DNA of 36,835 nt from Dunaliella salina (GCA_002284615.2 MU069565.1:274158-310992); one strand, 5' to 3'. Counted from the first letter of the stretch, positions 12,101 to 26,746 are shown. Notes: generated by a model not told the origin, from the sequence alone. Program-made: numbers and translations.

Positions 12101-15100
12101 GGCTTATCCTACGTCCTGACACGTGCACAAGAGCATCAGGTTGGCATCCTCTTTTAAGCCCCACCTGCTTCTTGCAACTACCTGTGAGCACACAGGGACA
12201 TTCAGGAAAGCATACGCTAGGAATACTCCATTTTTATGGGCACATGCCAGGAGCGCATATACGACTAAAATGCAGGGAGCTCATTCATGACGGAGGGCTT
12301 TTGCACAGAGCAGATTCATGACTGAGGGCAGGGGCAACAAGGACATTCCTGACGAAAGGCCTGCGGTTTGTAAGTGAATCATGGCTGAGGGCAGACACTT
12401 TTTGATCACATTCTCGACTAAGGGCAGGCACAAACCAATCACAGTCATGACTTAGGGCAGACACACTTCAATCACCTTCACAACTGAGGGCAGGGCAGAT
12501 ACGTTCACATCACATTCATGACTGTGGCCAGACACAATTAAATTGCATTCATGACCAAGGGACAACGCACTTTTGAACCATATTCATAACTGGAGGCAAA
12601 CACACTTCAATCACATCCACGACTGAGGGCAGGCCACCCTGGAACCACATTTGTGTTTGAGGGCAGGCACATTTTGACCACGTTCATAACTGAGGGCAGA
12701 CACACTTCAATCACATCCTCGACTGAGGGCAGACCACACTGGAACCACATTTGTGATTGAAGGCAGGCACATTTTGACCACGTTCATGACTGGGGGGAAA
12801 CACAATCCAACCACCTCCATGACTGAGAGCAGACACTCTTTAAGACATTTGTGACTGAGGGCAGACACAATCCAATCACCCTCGTGACTAAGGGCATGTG
12901 CGAGGAGCATGCTCGTGTCATCATCTTAGCGGCGTATCCACGCGCCCAGAATCGCAGACGCACTTTCATGCTAAAAGCAGAGGGTATGCCTTTGGCGCGA
13001 ATGCCCCAAACCAAAGAAACTTCGTCAAGTCGACATCCAAAAGTATGCCTTGGGTGCGTCCCAGAGCCTTGCAGTGTCAGGCTGTCGGACATACGCATGG
13101 GCAGCTGCATGGCCACCTTCAAGGGGATTTCCCCTGCAGGCATGCCTCCAAGGCATGGCCTTATGTGCCTTTTTGTTCCTTGATCAATGAGGGGAAAGCT
13201 GCTTGGGTGTGTGCAGAAACGTGCTCCTTGTTGAAAACGTGCTCCTTGTTCAAAAGATGCTCCATGCAGAGAAGTTGGTACAGTCATGTCGTGATATTGG
13301 TCACTGGTCATTGGTCATTGGTCATTGGTCATTGGTCACATTGGTCACTGGTCATTGGTCACAGTCATGTTGTGATATTGGTCACTGGTCATTGGTCATT
13401 GGTCATTGGTCACATTGGTCCCTGGTCATTGGTCACAGTCATGTTGTGATATTTCTATCGCAAAACAGAAATGTGATCCTTCTCCTATATTTGTGGATTT
13501 ACCACGAGCCGGTTGATCCGGGTCCACCTACTAGAGAATGTGCTCTTTGATCAATCAGAGGGGAGAGGTGCTGCTTGGGCATATGCAGGAAACCACTTGG
13601 TCCCTGAGAAGCACATCCCACCGTCTTCACTGTCTTCACTGTCTTATCTGTCCCTGAGAACAACATCCCCACTGCCTTCACTGTCTCACTGTCTTCACTG
13701 TCTTATCTGTCTCTGAGAACAACATCCCCACTGCCTTCACTGTCTTGACTGTCTCACTGTCTTCACTGTCTCACTGTCTTCACTGTCTCACCTGTCCCTG
13801 AGCAGCACATCCCCACTGTCTTCACTGTCTCACTGTCTTAACTGTCCCTGAGAAGCACATCCCCGCTGGTCCCTGAGAACCACATCCCCGTGCAAGAACC
13901 CACCTGGTCCCTGAGAAGTACATCCCCACTGTCTTCAACAAGCCATTTCCTCAAGTGGGGCATGATCACGCGGGAGTGCCTTTGCACCAGGCCCATCAAA
14001 TACGTGGAGTAGATCTGCAAATACAAGGCAATGTGAAGGGCAATGCAGAAAAGCAATGAAGAATAGAGCAGTGTGCCTTTGAGTCAGATGGGCTTGTGAC
14101 CTGGATGCAAAGGGAAGTTGTCACAATGTCACAATGTCCAACAAGTCTGTGGTCTCTTTCACCTTTTTTCATTGATGTGCTCACACCTGTCCTTGCCAAT
14201 CACCCCAATACACTGGAGAGTGCAAGTACAAATAAAATTTGTACGCACAGTTGCTCCTGTAATAAGCATATCTTCTGGCACACGTGGGACTTCTGAGACT
14301 TGTGTACAAAAAAAAAATCTGCATGCAAAACGAAAGCCATCGACAATGATGAGCACGCACCTCTCCCTCAGTCTGCTCTTTAGTCATCGGTGCAGGCTCC
14401 AGCACGTTCATCTTGATGTGCCTAAAAAAGCATGGAGGTTCAATTCACAGTGCGTAGTCTTGATGTGCATGGATAAAGCATTGAGGTCCATACTCAATGC
14501 TCAACCTTGATGTGCATGAGAAAGCATGGGAGTTCGATGCACTGTGCACAACGCTGATGTGCATTGATAAAGCATTGGAAATGGGGGTTACAACGCTCAG
14601 CTTTGATGGGCCTTGAAAAGAATGGGAGTGTAAAACATAATGGCTCAAATTCATTGTGTCTGAGAAAGCAAAAGCAGGAAATCTGAGGTGCAAGATCTGC
14701 AGCTCTTTGGGTGCAAATTGAGCTTGATCATAGTGTTGATGTAAGGAAATTGGAGCTTTCCAAGGGATGGGTCACACATGAAACCATGTTTTTTTTAAAC
14801 ATATTGAGAAAAAAGGGAACTTTAAAACGTATGCTTCAAATGAAAATGCCTAAAATGCCTCGTCGCATGTGGCATGAACGAGGCATGTTGGTACATGACG
14901 TTCATAAATTTCACGCGTTTAACGTGAACGAATCTATCCCACCCCACGTCTGACCCATCCCTGGAATTTTCTGTGCCAGAAATGGCACAACTGGGCTGTC
15001 TGTCACTCAGCGGCAGCACGCACCAACCGGCCCCAAATGAGGCATTTTGACATACAGGCACCCACACACATACAAATGCGGGCACCTCTACAAACAAATG

Positions 15101-15499
15101 CGGGCACCTCTACATACAAACGCGGGCACCTCTACATACAAATGTGGGCACCTCTACATACAAATGCGGGCACCTGCACACTTCAACAACATGCCAATCA
15201 GCCTGAGACCATGGAGTTAGTGCACCACGCCAATGCCGAGCATTTGGTATGGACAGAACAGTGCATAGAGGAGCCCACTGCCCCCTAAAAGATCCTCCAC
15301 AAGTGCCTACCATCTTTTCGCAGCTCTTGCCACCAGCTTTTACACAATTACAGCTTGGTAGCGAGAGCTGGGACAATAATAAGCGCACAAGAAGGAACCC
15401 CTATTGCCCACAACATGTTAAGTGACCTGCATGCACTACCCCATGGATCCACCAACTGTTTAATGATCAACAGAAAGATGTATACACCAATGACATTCT

Positions 15500-15575
<76 letters not shown>

Positions 15576-16686
15576 ACACACATGCACACACGCACACACA
15601 TACACACATGCACACACATACATATATGCACACATTCCTGCCAAAAAGTTCTTCATGTGTAATATTTTCTGGTGTTGTGCATCACAAGGAGACCTTCAAG
15701 TCGCACACGAGAACAAACAAGGGTGCATGCTTCAGCTATCAGGCTACCAAGCACAGATCTGTTTCACTTACTGCCTAATTTGAACATTGTGTATTGTGGC
15801 CTGGATGAAAAACTTCTCCGAAATGGACGTCACATTCTCCACCTGGGGAATGAAACAACAAAACAGCAGCGACTGATCACCAGACAGCAAAACACGTGAG
15901 TTGCACCACCATATTTGGAGGGTGAGAAAAGCTTGCAAGTGCATCATGCAAGTATGATATTTGGAGAGTGAGAAAAGCTTGCAAGTGTATCATACAAGTT
16001 TGTGTGCTTGGCCACAAATTCTGCATCAAAAGAGAATGGAATCAGGGCACATTTATTTCAAGCATGGCTGTCTTCGGAAGCCCTGCTCCACTTCAGTCCT
16101 TGAAGGAAAAAAAAGCATATCCATGCAGAAAGGCAATGGAATAAAGGTAGCAGGACAGGAATGCACGAGGCAGCAAAGAAAATAGACATGCAGACGTGCT
16201 GGTTGGCAGACAGCAAAGTAGGGAAAAAGGAATGCAGGAAGGTAGGAACTTTGCAAGCCTCAGCAGCAGGTGATGCTACATAGGACGAAGAGATGATTCC
16301 AATGTTTCTAATGGGAACTGCCTCATTTTCAAGTGAATTCATAGAAAGCTCCTTAGGGTGCAGGGTTTAGGTTGGGGTTTAGGGCTTTAGGGTCAGGGTT
16401 TAGGGTTTGGGGTTTAGGGACACTTTTGTACTCAGAATCACTTGAGGCAGATGCCCCACCTGCACCTCAGCTGTGGGCACATTTCTCTCAAAGGCAGCAG
16501 CCAGCTGCACGAAAGAGAGCTGCGCCTCAGCCTTGGCTTCTTCTGATGTCTCAGGGGCAAGCATCTGGTCCATATAGGCGGGGAGCGCATCCACAGGCAC
16601 CTGAGAAGGTGGTGTATAACGTGCAATGTGCTTGTGCTTGCAAGAACACGCACGCACACATGTGTGTGTGTGTGTGTGCGTGCGTG

Positions 16687-16766
<80 letters not shown>

Positions 16767-19700
16767 GAATGTGGATAAATACCACAGGGGGTCAGTTGAG
16801 GCCCAAAATCAGGTGCTTTTTGTATGCTCCTTGCATATGTGCGCCGGAAATGGTAGTTTAGAACTTGGTTTCCTCTGGTAGCACTGAAGTTTGTAAATTG
16901 TCAGTCCTGGTGCCTAATTTGCCGCGGTGTGAGTCCTAGTTTTTAACGCCAAATCTCCATACATGACCACCGACTGCACCAAATTGGGGGGTTTTAAGGG
17001 GTATGAAGTCTTATGTGAAAAAAACACCGCAGAAAAAGGAGCGAAGAGACCCGGTGGTTGGTGTTGTATGGCAATCTCAGCCACTTACCAATAAAAAAGC
17101 AACAAAACAGGTTTTACGTGCCCCTTGTGAGCTTTAGCCTAGTCTAGGTTTTACATGCCCCTTGTGAACTTTAGCCCAGTCTAGCTAAGCATACAGGGCA
17201 ACTTGCACAAGTTTGAGCAAATTCTCGGTAGCTTTTAACGCAAGATACACTTCAGACCTGAAATTGCCCCAAAAGATGAAGTGGCTGTGAGCTGGTGCAC
17301 TTTCAATGCAAAACAGGAGCATATTTGGGCACATGCTTAGCTGACCCTCTGGATTAATACATGAGTGCTCATTGGCATTGGAACCAGATCTTGTTGCAGC
17401 TTGTCAGTGCAATTATTTATTTATGGCACTAAGCAGGACACAATGTGGTGAAGACAAGATGCGCACAGGGGAAAAATAGAGCCATGAAGTAGTTTTTTGG
17501 TGGTGAACAGGACTCCAAGGGGCACAAAATGATGCGCACAGGTGGACACAAATGATGCCATGCAGATGGGGCAAATGAATTACACACATGAGTGTACAAC
17601 TGTCATGTTCATCAACCATGTTGATCCATGTGTGTGAGCTAATGCATAGACCTAAGATCAGGTGCCAATAATCACCATGGTCCATGGAGAGTGCGATTGT
17701 GTGAGCTAGAATGCATACAGACATAAGATCAGGTGCCAGTAATCACCATGATCCATGTGTGCGAGCTAAAGTGCATACAGACATAAGATCAGGTGCCAGT
17801 AATCACCTGCCCAGTTTTCTGGTTGTCCATGCGTGCAAACTTCTCTTCTGCCAGGCCTCCAATAAAGGAGTTAATGCGCTGCAGCTCTGTGCACAGAAGC
17901 CTCAGGAACCTGGAAAAGAACAGGAGAAACAGGAAGGAGAAACAAGGAGAGGAATAAGGAGGAGAAAAGGAGAAATAGGAAAAGGAGAAAGGAAAAAGAG
18001 AATGGAAAAGGAGAAAGGAAAAGGAGAAAGGAAAAGGAAACTGGCAAGGAAATGAAAGCAGGCCAGCTTCAAATGCTGCTCAACGTCATGAAAGTGGTGT
18101 GGATCCGTCTTCCGCATTTTCCAACAGCGCTGCAGATCTGTGCACATAAGCCTCAGGTACCTTCGATGCTGCAAAATGCCATGAAAGTGGTATGGATCTT
18201 TCCTTTGCATTTTCCGAGCCTGCAAAAGCAGCTCTGATGGTGGCCATCTCGATGGTGGGCAGCACAGCAGCATTAATACTTCCTCAATGACGCAAACACG
18301 GGTGAAAGGCAAATGCATGCGCTGAGCATTGAGCACCTTCATTGCGCATCATAGAAATATTAATGATGCAAACTGTATTGCAGATGTTACGCAAATGCAT
18401 GCGCAATACATTCAACATGCCTTTTTAATGATGCATCATTATACCTTGGTAATAAACAGTAACGCTTGTTTACACAAAACAGAATTCCAAGCCATCTCTG
18501 AGTCAACTGCCTTGCTTCATATCTAGGCACAATAAGTATCTGACCTCCATGACAGCCTGAAGACAATGCAAGGCAAGTCTGGATAATATGCTCTTCCTAC
18601 AAGCGTCCTAATTCTCGTGAAAGTGATCACCCATCCTTTACCAAAGCTAAGTTTGCTAGGGGTAATACATCTCCAGGGGCACATCTCCAGTTCAGGCTGC
18701 GAGGCATCTGTGGACACATCCCTCACATCTCACCCTCAGGAGGATACATCTTTCTCACACGTGGCGAGGCACATTGAAAAGGAGATACTCTGCCAGGCAA
18801 TAGAAGGGTGTTCATAAGGTAAGGATCCCACACTAGGAATTGTTTGCAAGGGTCCAACTCTTAGGTGCACCTTCTGGGACACACATTACTCGATGGTACA
18901 AAGTAAGTTCGTGTCCCACTTTCAGACACCGAGGTAGTTAGGATCCCACTCTCAGGTATCATACTTGTCAGGGTCCTACTCTTAGGTGCACCTCCTAGGG
19001 CACACCTCACACATTGGTGCCAAGGAATCCTTAAAGTGCATGGTCGTGATCCTCACTCACAGATAGCGAGGCATCTTGAACAAGCGATCAGGGAAGTAAT
19101 CATTTGGACCAGCCTGCTTCTCTCTCCGTGCACGCTCCACAGTGGCAGCATCGACCTGTGCGAAGTGGTGCTTGGGCTTATGAGCTTGCAAAAATCGCTG
19201 TTCTTTTTTGTAGTGATAGCTTTGGCAACCAGGCATCCTCTTCATGGCAGGTGTACACAACAGCAACAGGAGCCTGCAAGAGTAAGAATGCTGGTTTTGC
19301 AGGGGGAGCTTTGGTCTCCGGGCAACCTATGCAGAGTGGCATGTGTGCACAACAGCACCAGTACACCACAAGAGTATAAATGCTGGTTTGTATGATAGCA
19401 TCCACAACACTAGGCACACGTTCCACAGAAGCATCAGGACACTGCAAGAGTACAAATGCTGGTTTTGTATGATGGCTTTGGTCTCCAGGCAATCTATCCG
19501 TAGAGGCATGCATTCACAACAACACTAGGCACACGTTCCAATGAAGCACCAGGACACTGCAAGTATACAAATGCTGGCTTTGTATGATGGCTTTGGTCTC
19601 AAGGCAACCTATCCGCAGAGGCATGCATTCACAACAACACTAGGCACACTTTCCACTGAAGCACCAGGACACTACAAGAGTACAAATGCTGGTTTCGTAT

Positions 19701-22700
19701 GATAGCTTCGGTCTCCAGGCGACCTATCCGTAGAAGCATGCATTCACAACAACACTAGGGACGGTACATGAGTACCTTTTCTTATCATATGCTCAGTTGC
19801 TCCTTTTTTGGGCACATGTTCCACAGAAGTGTCTTTGGCCTCTGATCATGATCCCTTATTGCAACCCCCTATGCACAAAAGCACCTGGGCTCTTCAAGAA
19901 CACCTTTGCGTTTTGGGTCTTAAGCATCTCCTTTTTGGGGCATCCATTCCACAGAGCGGCCATCCAATTACCCTTGTTCAGGTTAAGCATGGGATTTCAA
20001 AAAAGAGAACAGCTTCTTTCTGGAAATTCAAGCCCGACAAAAAGCGGCAGCAGCACCAAAGGTCATGTGCACAGGCATGAAAAGTGTCCTGAGGGTCGCA
20101 AGCTGGGCTATATGTACATGCATGCAAAAGAAAACAATTTCATCATTTTGAGGCCGTGCTTGTCAAACGACAAATGTTCTCAAAACGAAGGAGACCTGCC
20201 GCCACCTCCAGGATCTGCCTGCAGAGTAAGCCAGAAATCCTAGGTCTATTTGCTGTGCAAGCTAAGGTCTATTTGCTGTGCAAGCTAAGGTCTATTTGCT
20301 GTGCAAGCTAGCAGTTGTAGAATAAGCCAGCAATTGCCATACCACCCAAGGACCTTCGCATGGAGCCTCCACGTATGGGCCTCCACTTTCCAACCGTTCA
20401 CCCAAAGGCCCAAGCACCCAGGTTTTAGTTTTGAGGCCTTTAAAACACACCCTCAATTTTCGGGCCTCACTGTACAGCCTTCGTATCAAGGCCTTCCCTT
20501 GAGGCCTTCCCTTTGAAACCTCCCCTCAGGGGCCCGCCCTTTGAGGCCCTCTAGCAATGCAGACCAGGTTGCACGCTCCCACTGGATTGGAGGAAAAAAA
20601 GGGGGTTTACCTACCTCTTGGCACTGCTCAAAGCACAGCGTGTGGAAGCGCTCCCTGACCTCTTGCGAGCAGAAGCCAATAACTGTGTCCGCCACGTACA
20701 TGCACCTGGACAGAAAGTGGATGCAAGCATCAATCTGAGGCAAAAGGAGGATCTCATGAACTTCGAAGAAAGTGGGTTTTTCAAAGTTTGCCAGGTTTTG
20801 TGTGCTGGATTTGCAAAATCAGGCACATGCCCAGCCATCATACGATTGCAAGCAGCAATGTGAGTCACACAGCTGGTAGCATGGCAAATTGCTCAGTCAC
20901 GATACTTTCATAAGAGATCAACAAAAAAGCATGCTCGCGCCGCAACAACAATAAGCTGTCAGACAAATGAGAAAGGCGATACAAAGGTACTCACTTGTGG
21001 AAGCATGCCCAGGGGTAGGCCTCATCTTTGCCGGGATCCTTGGGATACTCCGCGCACATGATGCGTGATGGCTGCACAGTCATGGCATCCAACAATTCAA
21101 AGCTTTCTTTGTGCAGTGCCTTTGATATTTCAAGCATGTACAAAAACTGAAGGCTTTAGAGCATGCAACAATGCCAAAACTAGCAATGTAAAGGAGATGT
21201 CACACACCCAACGGACGTGAGTGTGAATGTCAAATGAGACAACCGGCAAGCAAAAAATGTCAAATGAGTCAAATGAGTCAAAGAATGTCAAATGCGTCAA
21301 AGAATGTCAAAGGAGACGACTGGCAAGCAAAAGGAAATGGAATGCCTTGGTGATCCCAGTATGCCTGTCTTGCTTGCAATTACTTGTAAGCACACATCAT
21401 TCATCCAATTCACAAACAAGGCTTGATGGGGTGCCACGATGCCGTTGTGTTTGGGACAAAATGGGTGCTGAGGATCACCTGCAGGAGGATTCTTTGGGCC
21501 GCATAAACACTTGAAGCTTACTCACCACTGATTATGTGCACCGGCATGCTTGGGCTGTAGAGGAGGTTGAAAAAGGAAGAGTCAACGCACGTCCTGGGCT
21601 GCAAAAAAACTTACACACACCCACAATTAAAGTTCTAAGCTACAGAAGAAAAATGCAAGCAGAAATTAAAAAATGGAAGTCAACCCATGTCAGAGGTGGC
21701 TCTGCTCAGGGGGATAAGGAAGCCCATACACTAGTGCGAACCACAAAACAGTTACCTGCAGCAGCATGTTCTGGGCTTGAGAAGGAAAAATTGAAAAAAG
21801 AAAGAAAGGCCGCTCTAGTTTGGTTTATGAGGAAGCCCAGACCTAGTCCAGACAATGTCCACAAATACTCACCTGCAGCAGCATGCTCTGCGCCGTGAGG
21901 AAGTCCACAAAGGTTGTGAGGTCCCACTCCTCAGACAGGAACTTGGCAAAATTTTCTGCAGGCATCAAAGATGTCCAGGGGCCATGGAACATGCACCAGC
22001 ATGTGCTCAACCAAGCAGGTACAGTACGCCCCATGTGCAGCATGCGCAGCATTTAAGTAGCAGAGCACAGTGTGCCCCTTATGCAGCAAAGGAGCAGCAG
22101 AGCATGTGAGATATGTCCTTGGGGAGGCCCTAAAGATAGTGGTGGCAAATTGAGCTTCTGGGTCAACCCAATGTTGAAGGTCAGCAGTCCACAAACCACT
22201 CTGCCAGAAGCTCAGCCTGGGTTTGGCTGGGATTTTTCATCGTGCAATCAAACATGTGTATCACTGTTAGACAGGTGGTCCATGCCCAGGTTGCACCATC
22301 TGCTGTCCTGACAAAAAAGGGTTGGCAATTGTTTGATCAAGCTTGAGATTTGGCATATTGTTTGGTTGTAAGTTGCTTGAGACGCGAGGAAGGATAGCTG
22401 TGCCATCTGGTCCTGACCCACCTCTCCACCTGCACCCTGCACCTCATCAGTGAAAAAGGACAAGGGTCTATCAGTGGGGTACCAGTGGTTGGAAGAGAGG
22501 TAGTTAGGAAGGTGTGGGGGGGCATTTGGTTTACCTATTCAGCAGTCCTCAAATTCTGTGAACTGGCAATCTGAAGTTAGCTTACGGTTCGAAAGAATTC
22601 TACATCTTGATGACCCCATACCTGGAGTGGGTTACACATTAAACATGTATTTTAAAAGTGCGTCCAAAGCGACGCTCAAATGCGAAACTAGCAAGCCCTG

Positions 22701-25700
22701 TTTGCCAAACATCAATGAATACGCCTGCCAGGTGTGCCTCAGCGAACTGACTTGGGCCTCTTGCTTGGGCATGGGAGGAGATTTTGCTGTTCCCCTTTGA
22801 TATGACGTGTCCCAATATGTACTTTGCATTGTCCTCAACACCTTTAAACCAGGCGTAAACCAGCCCTTCCCCTCCCATGCCCCTCCTTGAGCTCCTGAGC
22901 AACATGGAGCCCGCCTCCACCTCCCCCTCCTCTTCTCGTCACAGCCATCACAGGCTGAGCAATCGTAGGCTAATCCTGTTGTTCTGGGTGCACTTGCAGC
23001 TGCTGCAGGCCTGCCCAGGCTTGCGGAATTGCCGGTTGTGCACATGTGCATTTAAGGTGAGCAGCACAGCTTGCTCTCCCTCTGTTGCCGCTCCCTCTGC
23101 AGCATCAGGCTCTGCACCATCAGGCTCTGCAGTTGCAGAACAATCCCAACCGGGACCTTTGCCTTCAGGCATGTTATGTGTGCATGTTTATTAAGGATGC
23201 AGTGGGGATTGCTTGAGGGATGGTTGGAACTCCCTCTTGGGGACCAACTACATGAGACCCTCCCTCCTAAAAAAGCTTTGCAAAAAAACAAGTGTGCATG
23301 CAATGTATTTACATTTCATGTGTTAAAATGCACAGCTCCTTTCAACCCTGTTCACGACTTAACCCTGTAAATTTTTTAACTGCACAACCTTATTCCATGC
23401 TGAACAACCTAAGGTTTACTTTAGAGCTGAAACAAACAACTGACTCAGCAAAGGAATTAGCAAAGGAAATGAGTGCATAACATCTTGAGACGGTTTCTGG
23501 AGCGACTAGGCAATATGATGGTGCCCAAGCCCCACAATAAGATAAAATGGAAGGCCACGAACCCTGCAAGCTTCTAGCTCATTGGGGCCCTTCTTGGACG
23601 CGCACAGCTTTACAGATAGGCACAGCCTTGTCTTTTCTTTGTTTTGTAAGGAAAGAAAGAGAAGAAAATACGATGTAGGCAAATTACGTTCTCCCTGCAC
23701 TACTTTTTAAAAAAGGAGGCACAATGGCTCAAAATGACCCTGAATTCATGCATTGCGTAACCCCAACGGATCAGAGCAGTGCGCAGCTCATAGTCATCCA
23801 CCCATTCACACCCAGTCTCTTGCTGAGGCGCTGGTCCTGTGTGCAATGAAACATCACAGAGGCAACCAATCACACTCTTTTCATGCAATCATCTAGACAC
23901 TCGTCTTGTTTGGATGCAATGAATGGAGATAGCTTTACTCATCCTCATCTAGGCACTGGTCTTGTATGCGATATAACATAGGACGATAACCTTTCATATT
24001 CTCCTCACGCACTCACCTAGGCATTGGTCTTGTGTGCAAAGCATTAAAGGGAGATAACTCACTTATCCCTCAAGCAATCACCTGCGCGCTGGTTTTGTGT
24101 GGTGTTCTCCTCACACATGTGGTCTAGCGTGGTCTTGTGGGGTCATTCTCCACGCGCACTCACCTAGGCGCCGGTCTTGTGCGCAATGTAACAGAGGAAA
24201 ATAACCTCTCACAATCGCGTTATCACTCACTTAAGCGTGGTCTTTACCTTTCCTGTGTTGATGCCACACAGGAAGATGAATGTTCATACACTCCTCACAT
24301 AAATACCGAGGCGCCGGTCTTGTGCGCAATGTAACAGAGGAAGATAACCTCTCACATTCGCCTCATGCACTCACTTAGGCGTGGTCTTTAGCGCGATGCA
24401 ACACAGGAAGATGAACGTTCATACACCTCTCATGCACTCACCTAGGCGCTGATCTGGTGTGCGATGCAACACAGCATGATTGATCTGACCTAGGCAAAGG
24501 AGTTGTGTGCGATGCAAATTGGAGATAACACTCCACATTTGGCTTGCACTCACCCAGGCGCTGGTCTTGTGTGCGACGCAAAATAAGGGAGCTAACGTGG
24601 GCAACGGTATAGGGCGCGATGCAAAAATGGAGATAATGCTTCACACTATCCACACGCACTCACCTAGGCGCTGGTCTTGTGTGCGATGCAGCATGAGTGA
24701 GTTGACCAAGGAGCCCACATATTTGCTAGCCACCTTGCGCTGGCCGTACTTGTTCATGAAGTGGAAAAAGACAATGTCTGGTACCGTCTGCTTGCGGAGA
24801 ACCTCTGTGCGACCTTGCTTCCGCAGCATCATTTCACCTGCATGTCAGCATTGCCAGGAGGAAGTGAATAAGCCCGCCATTCGCTCAGGCGCATGCATCA
24901 AGGCGAATGCATTACCTGCCTCGCCTTAACTTTAGTCAGCCCGCCTATTGCTCAGGCAGGAGCAACAAGGCAAAAACATCCCCTTAAATTTAAGGCAAAA
25001 GCATCCTCTTAAATTTACCTTAGATTTAGCCATACGAGAAGGAAGGGCAAAAGGGACATTCGCAGAAACATATGCATGGGGCAAGCAGGAGCACTTCCCC
25101 ACTTTTGCATAAGTACTTGCATGGGGCAAGCAAGAGATGCTGCAAAGAACTAAGCAAGAGATAAACTAGACCGCCAGCTCGGGGCAAGCAGAAGCAACTC
25201 CCTAGGGCAAGCAAAGTATTCATCATGGAGAAGCGTGGTAAAATAGAATAAGAAGGCAGACACATTCCTTTGGCAACCCACCCTCCCTGTACACGGCCTC
25301 CACAACTGCTAGCAGCCAGCCCTTGGGTCGGGGGGCCTCCTCTTTATGCAGCGTGATGGCTTCCACAAGGCGTACGTTCTTAGGCATGTTCCCCAACTTC
25401 TCCACAGCATTGTCGGCAGCCTCCCTGCAAGGTATCAGGGCAGTCATGAATTCTGCATTGCACTCATGGAAGCTGAACATGCGAAAGTTGTAGCTTTAGT
25501 TGGCATAAGCAGTCAAAATTCAATTCGTACTATCTCAAATGGCAAACAATACCAAAATGAATACTTTACAATCATACTTCTTGTCAGCGTTGGCCTCACT
25601 GGGCTAAACATTACGTCACTAGCATCAAAATTGAGCTGCCATATCACCCAGAGATTAACGACCGTCATTTACATGCTGTTTGTTTAAAAGGGATTCCTTT

Positions 25701-26690
25701 GGGGAAATTGTGCTGGCTACACAGCAGCGGAGAGCAGGTGAAGTAGCCTGGGTGCCCTGGAACATTGCTCATTACTCTCCACACCCTCATCAGTACTCTG
25801 GCATTCTTCTGCGATTAAAAACTTTCACTGGCATGCTTTCATTGAAGGGGGCTTCTTGGAAGGGGAGGGTGCTGGCACATGGTAGCGGAGAGCAGGAGGA
25901 GGAGTGTCTGGGCACCCAGTAGCATGGTTCAAAAGTCTCCAGGTCTCCATTTCCTCTGTTTCCAACACCCTGAAAGAGTGTCGCTTTTTCTAGAATTGGT
26001 TTGAGGGCGTCATTTGGTGAGACCCTGCTGTGGCTTGCAACTTAGGGAACCAGCACCTTGATGTACATGGCATATTGGCACTGACGGTGTCTTGAGAATA
26101 TCATCCTGCCTTGAAAAGTGTCATCTGTCAGCAACCACCAAATCATGGGGGTCCCGCACTATCAGTGGGCACGGTGGCTAGCACACCACCGAGTGCACAG
26201 TGCTTGTACCCACCCATACCCTCCTTGAGCACCTGTAGACATTTCTACAATCTTTCTTTTCTTTGCCCATCCAAGCCTCCAGGATGCAGCATCTCTGACT
26301 TGCACAGCGTCCCTGATTTGGACAAGTGCCTCATGCAATGCAATTTGCACAGTGCTAGATGCTCATCTGTCCGGGGAGCGTATGCTTTTTAAAGCAGACG
26401 TTGAAAAGTGTATGAATCTAAATTTTGTTTTAAGGAAAGGATACCTTTGGGACCCTGAGTGCACAAGCATGCATGACTCCCAAATAACAATGAATGAGAG
26501 AAGCCACAGGAAGGAGGACCAAATGATCTATGCCCCAGCAAGCTAGGAGCAAGGGCAAGAAAACTAGAGCACAGACATCACGCTCTCATGCATAAGCAAC
26601 ACGCCCGCCAAAAAAGCTCCCTCGCCCTCTCTCACCAGGTGGCTCATCCAAGTGATAGACACCTCAGGTGAAGCAAACATGTGTGCATGG

Positions 26691-26746
<56 letters not shown>

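Noticed and set aside
12784..13311. 175-codon minus-strand ORF in intron 18
   Set aside because: Its end runs into the 34-bp minisatellite, both flanking exons are phase 0, and no fitting acceptor/donor pair was found. Possibly a relic of a dispersed repeat.
15348..15656. ORFs encoding Val-Cys or His-Thr runs
   Set aside because: These are translations of the CA/TG microsatellites.
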